Shown here one piece after another: positions 57,317 through 64,000 of a stretch of 64,000 nucleotides of DNA. The notes under the pieces were generated by a model. That model worked only from the letters and a program-made list of their open reading frames with translations. It was not told the origin of the DNA and made no database searches. Position numbers and translations under genes: made by a program. The DNA is from Taxawa tesnikishii (nom. ined.) (Eukaryota; Ascomycota; Dothideomycetes; Dothideales). How positions within the stretch are numbered: the stretch's first letter is position 1; each line of letters starts with the position of its first letter. The DNA is taken from contig JAPDRO010000002.1 of the NCBI GenBank assembly GCA_030247885.1, positions 1,550,001-1,614,000 of the forward strand, read 5' to 3'.

Positions 57317-57679
57317 GTGCGCAATACCGAAGGGGCTCACCGAAGCTCTGCATGCTGGCGATTTGCGGGCGCTGTCAGCCTGAATTCTGTATACACACAC
57401 GTATAAAGCAAGGGGCCGCGCGGCCGAGACACGTGAATGTGAATATGCTTGCAGTGCGCTGTTTGTTGTGAAGGGATTCCGTCGCGCGGTCCTGTTCCTG
57501 CGTTGTGTGAGGTCGGCAAGATGACGCCCCGTGGGTGTTCTACTCCGAAAGAGGCAGGAGCGCCAAGACGTCAGAGCCGGAACCCCGGCTGCGGCTTCCG
57601 TTGTCGTGAGCTTCACTTCACATGAAAATCCAAAAGAGCCAGCGGAGCCAGCGGAGCCATCAGAAAGACAGACATATAT
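57317..57679. promoter_or_regulatory. bidirectional promoter between NT-C2 and SLS1 genes
   Basis: 363 bp between divergent start codons. A TATATATG overlaps the SLS1 start at 57674-57681. No other clear element is seen. Confidence 0.4.
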
Positions 57680-60600
57680 ATGTTCGCTCCTGCCCGGTTG
57701 GACGTGACACTGTGTCTGCGATGCCAGTTGCGCCGGACTCTGTATCACATCACCTCTTCCGCCGCTCCAAACCCTACTAGACCTCGCTGCTCCCTGCAGC
57801 ATCGCTACTCCCCAGGCTTCCCGAGCTTCTCGACTTCTACATCTGCGTTCGCGAGTGCCGAGGATGGATCCGCCCCAAGAACATTCAAAATCACACGGCC
57901 TCTGCGCTCCCATGGCCGGCTACGGGGCAAGAAGGGCGCTGAACAGAGGGAAGCCTCTGAGCCACTGGCCATAGGAACGCTTGGAAGACCATCCGAGGTC
58001 ATCATCCTGAGGGATGTTGTCAAACGCCCCAAAGACGCAGGAGAAGATGGATTAAAAGAGGAGGCGTCTCCGTCGGTGGAGGAAAGTCCTGCAGGGTATC
58101 GCATGACGGCAAAAGAGATCGAGTCTTTTGCGATAAAGGAACAGCAAGTGTCTGGGCAAGAGGATGTCAACGCGTCAATCGAGGAGATCAGACAGTCCTT
58201 GAAAGGAGAGACCATGCTTCCGAAAGCCGACTTTCACAGAGCAGCCAAGGCAATGGCCGGCAGCTACAACGTTGCCCAATTGTCCAGGTACTTCAACATC
58301 CAGATCGCTAGCCACGTGTCACACGAGGATACGGTTCCTGTAATTCCTGTCCAGATGGAAGGAAAAGTGCAACAAATCACGCGGACTCAATGGCACAGGG
58401 GAACTACTCCAATCGAGAGAAGGTTGTCTAAAACTGCACAGCTGGGCTTCGTGAACAGACGGTCGACAAAAGCCTGGATTGTGGACAAGATCCTTCGTGA
58501 TATCTGGGGCGTACAGGTCGAGGAAGAGATCGACGCTGTTGGCGAGCTTGAGATTCTCTTACAGCCCAGTCAGGTGGCACTCTTGCAGATACAAGGTTGG
58601 CATCTGAGTTTGCATGCATACTCTGCGGTGACTTACTGCTCTCTAGGGATACCCCTCAGCTTGGGGAAGCTTTGACATCCACAATGTTTTATCGGAGGTC
58701 GACTGTCCAGTCATATCCTCCAGACAATGCACTGAGAATCACAGGGCCGCCCAACGAAGTGGAGGCGAGGGCGTCGCTTATTGAAGCGGCATTCCAAAGG
58801 GCGCAGGAAGAAGTAATGCGCCTGAAGAGATTTAGCACCTCACTCGGAATTCTTTCGTCCCCAAAAACTTTTACCCATGTCTTCTCGGACGACACGGTGG
58901 CAACTGTGTCACGGCTGAGTCAGACGCACCTCGAGGTCGATCTGTCTCATGCTGAGGTAAGCAGAGTGATCAGTCCGAAAAGCACGATTGACTCAACTCT
59001 TGCAGGGTCCCCAGATCAGGATCTTCGGCTTTTCAAAGACCTCTGTTTTCGATGCTCGGCGACTGATTCTTTCTCTTCTACCACTCCCCACTCAAGGTTC
59101 ATCTGCCACTCTTTCGGCCCTCGGCCCTGCTCAATTCAATCAGCCTACCCTGTTGCCCTATCCGAACGCCGCCAAGCTTCCTTATCGGTACCACTCCACT
59201 AATTTGGAACGATGGGCTGTTCCTGCCGTCAAGGTACAACTAGCTGTCGAGCCATCTGACACGCTATCTTCGCTCGAAACCAAACGCATAGCTTCTATGC
59301 TACTTCCCTCCATTCGGAAAAAGAAAGATTATCCGCCAGATGAGCGGCAAAGAATGCGTTTATATGACAGAGAGCACAAGAAACCGTCGCAGGAATATTG
59401 GGAGACCGCTACTCAGATGAGTCAATGGGATGCGAGGGTTGGACATGCGCTGTACAACTCATCCACTACCAAGATCCGTTTTGACAATCTATCGAAGAGC
59501 GAAACCCAGCCATTCTTTGCACAAACACAAGTGCCTGGCTTAGTGCCTGTCCTGTCTTATTGTGAAGAAAGTCAGAAGGCATCATATTCACCTAAGTCTC
59601 TGGGGTAAGCCCAAAGAGGAAAATCGTTGTTCAACTGATCCCACGACCCCTGCGTAAGAGCACGAGAAAGTCCCCCAACATGGAGATGACGTTTTCAGTG
59701 TCCGGACCTACTGGAAAACAGGAGATGGTTCTGGTCGGGATCAAAGCAACTATTCAAGAGCAGGTGAAGAACGTTCTTCTTCCCCAACAAACCCACGATC
59801 TTCAACTTCGAAGGCAGGAAACACTTGCGGCCAGGATCCAACTAGCGCTGCATGACCCGGCAATCACAGAATTCGTTGAAACTTTCCAGCAAAATCTCAG
59901 AGAGCATGGCGTCCTTCGCTGTCCGCCAGATTTAGACCTGAGGGTTCCCAACTGGGTAGTGAGCGAGAGATCGAGCGGCTTCTGCAAGGTTCCGTACATG
60001 TTTCGGAGCTTGGAGCATTCAGACAGCAGGAGCTTCGTGCCCATTGCAGACATTTCGGAGTTTCCAGACGTTGCGGATTTGGCCTTCCTCCACAAAGGAC
60101 AGCACGAGATTCACGTCAAGAGCGCCGAGCGCGGCCTCACAGGAGGCAACGGCGTCGAGGTTTCGATCCGATGCGCGCCTCGCAAAGACACTTCGACTAT
60201 TGATGTCAAAGAACAACACAGAGAGTTGAACCGCAGATACGGAAAGCAGCTCACCGAGCTTGAGAAAGATATCATAGAATCCGCGCAGCCGATTCTCAAG
60301 AAGAGCGCAAGCATGGCACTCAAGTTGGAGGAACTCGATCATGCTCAGTTGCTCATATCAGCACTGTCTTTCATCAACATGCTTGACAGAGCACAGCGCC
60401 GCGATGTTGTTTCGCGCGAGCTCCACGAGTTTGAAATAAGGTCGAGAAAAGAAGCCGAGTTGTCTGCAAATCCGGAAGCGCTGTGGGTTGACAGTTGGGC
60501 GGATCGACATGCTGCCGATCAGTCTCGTGACGCCAGGGAGAGCGAGGCGGTGGACTCGCCTGCAGCGTTGGGGACTGAAATCGAACATGAGGCGGAGCCT

Positions 60601-60684
60601 ACTCCAGCAGAAGCAGACACGAAGGAAGATCTCGGTCCGCGAGCGGAGAGCGAGAAGAGTGCGCCGGGCGCGTGGGAGCATTAG
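57680..60684 (+). CDS. sls1: Sls1-like mitochondrial inner-membrane regulator
   Basis: Sls1 family proteins sit on the mitochondrial inner membrane and couple transcription of mitochondrial DNA to translation. The start at 57680 gives MFAPARLDVTLCLRCQLRRT, an Arg-rich presequence. Family segments are KILRDIWGVQVEEEIDAVGE then LEILLQPSQVALLQIQ; after an intron (about 58596-58645) LGEALTSTMFYRRSTVQSYP and DNALRITGPPNEVEARASLI; after a second intron (about 58957-59006) GPQIRIFGFSKTSVFDARRL; and later MEMTFSVSGPTGKQEMVLVG. The C-terminal third runs through SSGFCKVPYMFRSLEHSDSR and SASMALKLEELDHAQLLISA to an acidic tail ending GAWEH. Frame changes at GGG 58646-58648, just after the intron acceptor, and GGGG 59603-59606 are each restored by one G. 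About 930 residues. Assignment rests on the family-like first half. Confidence 0.75.
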
Positions 60685-61361
60685 ATCGGGCCGTTCTCGA
60701 ATACACGAGTGCCGCTGCCCTGTAACGATATACTGTATAACACCCGTGTACAAAACTGAGATCTCTGACTGCACCTCAAGCACACCATCGCAAGAACATG
60801 CTTGACTCCACTTGGTCTGGTCCGCATCGTTAAGATTTCATTACCCAGCACTTGTCGATCTACTCGTGAATCCTACCCCTTTAACGCCCGATCCCGCTGT
60901 CTTGTGAGCATCCGGACAACTCAGTTCCCTTACACGCTCTCATACCTCACAGCTGATACTCTTCGCCAAGGCGGCTGGGTCTGCAGACCGAGCGATCTTC
61001 GGGAGTAGAAACGAGCGTAATTTTGGACGACGTGCGAGAGGTAGCTAGAGTGAGGGGCTGGGTTTGCGGGGCATCCTGGTGACCGGTGGTGGTGTTTGCT
61101 TGCTTCTGTTCTCCCTGTTCCTTTCCCTCTGCTTCTACGACATCCTTGAGGAGGCCCCGCAAGTGTGTTCGCTCCCGAAGGCGTACAGGCACATTCCAAC
61201 CCTACGCCAAGTGGCGAAGTGTAGGTAACGGTCTGTAAGCGGACGCGCAGGTGAAGAACGGCATGTGGACGATTTCTTGTATCAATGAAACCAGCTTCGA
61301 GTTTTCGACGCAAGGGATTGGTCGAAGGCGCGATAAATGCATGCCGGAACGCGTCGGTGGT
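60685..61361. other. convergent intergenic region
   Basis: About 680 bp between the SLS1 and ACP-synthase stops. No gene or repeat is seen; it should hold both terminators. Confidence 0.45.
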
Positions 61362-62107
61362 TTAGTAGGAGAAGTCCCTCGCCGCAGCCTCTCCGCCAAC
61401 ATCCCCTGGAAGAGGGTCCTTGGGAGCAATCGCTGTCGCAACGCAATATGCTCCGTCGTGGCTGATGCTTATATCGATGACTTGTCCTTCCGTATCAGAT
61501 AGGTCCAGTGGTTGAATTGAAGACGGCTGTGGCTTTCCCTGAACTTCAGACTCCGGGCTATTGAGTTGAGTATCATGCATGCTCGAGGGTTCGAGTTTTG
61601 TCGCCCGCGGATGGCATTCATAGTATATGTCTTCGGCGCTACGATGCTTCCTGCGTTGATCCAGTAGAATAGCGAACGGCCGTCCGGACGCAGTTCGATG
61701 AATCTCGACGTCAAGCATGTAATGACTTCTTTCCTTGCTGTGCCTTGTTGCTTTTATCACCGCTTCCTTCGCCGCCCACCTAGTAATCGTGTCAGATGAG
61801 ATGCTTCGCACGGAGATGTGAGTGGCTTGCCTTCCGCCTATAATCGTTGCACACTGACGTTGCACATCCGCTTTTGGTATATTGTTTCATATGCTGGCAT
61901 CCGAGCCCAAAACTGTCGCTGCTCCGGCTCCGTGAAGACTTTGTTGAACAGCACGAAAAGCTGGCGCTTACGCTGGTCAAGCGACATGCTCTGCCATCGC
62001 TTGCCTTCATTCTGCCCGGCTGTCGGCGAGAAATAGTGACTGAAACGATGCACGTGGCAAATATCTACGCCAGTCCTGTATGGCAAAGGAAATGGTCGCG
62101 GAGGCAT
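61362..62107 (-). CDS. PPT2: holo-[acyl-carrier-protein] synthase (AcpS-type phosphopantetheinyl transferase, Ppt2-like)
   Basis: Transfers 4'-phosphopantetheine from CoA to the mitochondrial acyl carrier protein. The start at 62107 gives MPPRPFPLPYRTGVDICHVH. The AcpS motifs are GVDICHVHRF (metal-binding Asp), FTEPEQRQFW and RWAAKEAVIKA (catalytic Glu and Lys), and near the end VIDISISHDGAYCVATAIA. Between QRQCATIIGG and RWAAKEA lies a 51-nt segment that starts GCAAGC, ends TACTAG and contains a CTGAC branch-like site: a GC-AG intron that is a multiple of three and has no stop. Upstream, the frame changes at the T4 run 61873-61876 (coding AAAA); one base gives TIYQKADVQRQCATIIGG. Convergent with SLS1, another mitochondrial gene. 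No clear transit peptide is visible. Confidence 0.85.
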
Positions 62108-62354
62108 GGCTGGTTCTATGGTGAACCGTGAATGACAATTGGAGCGGAACTGAGGATGCAAAGGGAGGAGAAGCGGCGTTCATGAATGCCAAGCCTTGCA
62201 TGTCGCGCCTTGCTCGTATTAACTTAATGACTTATGTATTCATGCTCCATCAAAGACACAAGAGGGCAAAGATGACAATGCCCGTTTGTCATCAACTTTG
62301 CAGCCGACTTGGCATCTCCACGATGCTTGGTTCATGTTCTAGCTTATACACGCA

Positions 62355-64000
62355 TTACAACATCAACAAATCCCCATTGCCGCTTCCAACAGTCGGCTGG
62401 TAAACCTGCTGCGGCTGATTCTGGTTGACCACAAACATGGTCTCACCACCTTGGCCCACCACCGGACTGTCGCTGTAGCCTCCACCATTCATACTCAGAT
62501 TCGCCATCTGTTGGGTGCCCACACCTGCAAAGTAGAGATCCGCTGCGTCAACGGCCGCTGCGAGGTCACCAGATCCGTTAGCGGCGTGCGAGTTGCTGTT
62601 CATCTGCATGAGCGCGTCCCGTTCCTTCTTCGCATTCAGCGCTGCCTGATGACTCGGTAGGCGGTGCTTTTGGAGCGCTGGACTGTCTTGCACTATTCGT
62701 GGCCGAGCCGTCCTGAAAACGCTCTTGATTGGCTTGAGGTAGATCGTAGCCAGCGTGCCGACTACCATACACATTTCTTGCAGGGTGACTGGATCCAGCT
62801 TTTCGCTCTCTGCCGTAATGGGTGGCTTCTCGCCCATCACAATCTGCTTCGCTGCTGCCGGATTGGAAGACAGTAATCGCCAGTACATGTAACCTCGATC
62901 GCGCAGGTCAGGGTTGTCCGTATCTTCGGTGGCCCACTTGAGCACCTTGGGCACCAGTTCTTGGCCTTTGGTTGGCCGCTGGATGAATAGCTTCACAGTT
63001 GCGGTAAGCAACGCTAGCTGCACTTCATGTGGCTCGTCTGAAAAAGTGTACAGGAAGTCGTCGAGGAGCACGTCGCTATTGTCGATGCGGTCTGCATACT
63101 GTCCGATAATCCAAATCATGGCAGCTTTGGCTTCGGGCTCGTCCAAAGAATCGAGATTTTCGCAGAGCGTGCTGATGATAGATTCATATTGATTCGGGTA
63201 TTTGCGGAAGATATTCCGGATGACGACCGTAGCTTCCTGCACAATGTAAGAGACTTTGGTCGCTACCAATTCGAGAAGCGTGTTGATGCATAACCGTGCT
63301 GCGGGTTCGATCTTAATGGCAAGCTTGCCAATTGCTCGGACAGACTTGCGGACGAAGTGGATGTCGATCTCCGTAGCATACCTAGAGCCTGTCAGCAACT
63401 ACCACAGGAGCGATGTCTGCGCGCGTGCTTACTCTCGCAGTTCTGTCAAGACCTCCTTGATGTTCTTCTCTGTTGCCAGCATGAAGATGAGCTCAAGCTT
63501 GGTAACCTTGACGTAGATTGGATCGTTGTACTTGCAGAAGAAGACGCGGATGTCGTTCCGTAAGATGTCCGGCCTCCTCTGTAGGATCAGCAGCGCGTTG
63601 CGCAGTGCCAAGTACTGTATTTCGTGCCCTTTCGAAAGCAGCGTAACGAGTGGTGGAGACAGTTTATTACATAAGCTGGTGATGACCTTTTCATCCGCAA
63701 CGTAGTTCATGAGGTACAAAACGACTCGTATGCATCCGAGGACAACAGCCGAATTGGTATGCGAGAGCCGAGGTGCTATACGCTCAGCGAGCAGAGTCGC
63801 CTCTTGAGAGTCGTGTGGTACGTAGTTCATCAGCGCTTCCAGAATGTATGTTTGACCCCATCTTGATGCACGTTAGCCTCGATCGATACCAGACGTATCT
63901 GCAACACATACTCTGAGCAGTCTGGGAGAATTTGTACAATCTTCGATGCGTTGGCGTAATCGATGGTGAGCTTGATCGACTCGCTCCGCTCCCAGATGTC
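62355..64000 (-). CDS. APL2: AP-1 clathrin adaptor beta subunit (beta-adaptin), 5' part outside window
   Basis: The large beta chain of a clathrin adaptor working at the trans-Golgi/endosome. Only the C-terminal part lies in the window; the gene continues past 64000. Adaptin-repeat trunk segments are [80 protein letters not shown] and [20 protein letters not shown], then [16 protein letters not shown]. Introns lie near 63859-63912 and 63380-63432. The hinge is short ([20 protein letters not shown]) and the protein ends with a Gln/Gly-rich stretch ([16 protein letters not shown]), so the appendage (ear) domain of metazoan beta-adaptins is absent, as usual for fungal Apl2. The frame is intact. 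AP-1 rather than AP-2 is likely from the short, earless C-terminus. Confidence 0.9.

Noticed and set aside
1-64000. Search for transposons, LTR elements, CRISPR arrays and rRNA genes
   Set aside because: No transposase, reverse transcriptase, integrase, long terminal or inverted repeats with coding content, regularly spaced repeats or rRNA-like sequence was recognised.

Overview
The window is nuclear DNA of a filamentous ascomycete (Pezizomycotina, most like a dothideomycete). The genes have short introns (about 41-75 nt) with GTRNGT-type donors. The families are fungal: a group II-like G-alpha subunit, a Pth11/SAT4-type rhodopsin-domain membrane protein, a yeast-type RIB1, Cox24/mS38, an Sls1-like mitochondrial regulator, a fungal EST1-like protein and an Ssn3/CDK8 kinase. 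I see no transposon, CRISPR array, rRNA gene or convincing tRNA. The class assignment is inference; no single marker proves it.

Layout. 1.8-7.1 kb: a FHIP (RAI16-like) adaptor gene and a RING E3 ligase gene, head to head over about 250 bp. 9.7-12.4 kb: an EST1-like protein with an N-terminal C2H2 finger. 13.3-19.4 kb: three minus-strand genes: a DHA1-type MFS transporter, a Dcg1-type Asp/Glu/hydantoin racemase and a sugar-porter MFS protein. 20.2-22.1 kb: the Mediator kinase SSN3. 22.1-26 kb: almost 4 kb without a recognisable gene. 26-31.1 kb: G-alpha, mitochondrial COX24/mS38 and RIB1 (GTP cyclohydrolase II). 31.6-33.3 kb: a secreted GH27 alpha-galactosidase. 34.7-38.6 kb: a rhodopsin-domain membrane protein and an aquaporin-like gene with an altered second pore motif. 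40.4-46.8 kb: an AhpC/TSA-like protein, a Gln/Pro-rich conserved fungal protein and a magnesium-dependent phosphatase-1. 48.9-53.6 kb: a giant secreted Ser/Thr/His-rich protein with seven copies of a Cys/His module I cannot match to a known family. 55.9-64 kb: an NT-C2 protein and SLS1 (head to head), a holo-ACP synthase and an AP-1 beta-adaptin that runs off the right edge.

Two things cut across the window. First, about half of the clear genes are broken by apparent one-base losses, nearly always in short homopolymer runs. I count more than twenty such places, in unrelated and partly housekeeping genes. Adding one base restores family-like protein at each. The simplest reading is a consensus error of the assembly, not gene decay, so these genes are annotated as single genes spanning the breaks. 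Second, the most original biological candidate is the secreted repeat protein at 48.9-53.6 kb: seven modules with the pattern C-x3-H-x-H-x(5-6)-C-x-C, Ser/Thr-rich spacers with NSANAT motifs, and a roughly 200-residue Ser/His-rich tail.

The genes do not form one pathway. They are mostly housekeeping (trafficking, mitochondrial expression, signalling, vitamin synthesis), with accessory surface and nutrient functions (alpha-galactosidase, transporters, rhodopsin-domain protein, repeat protein) between them.
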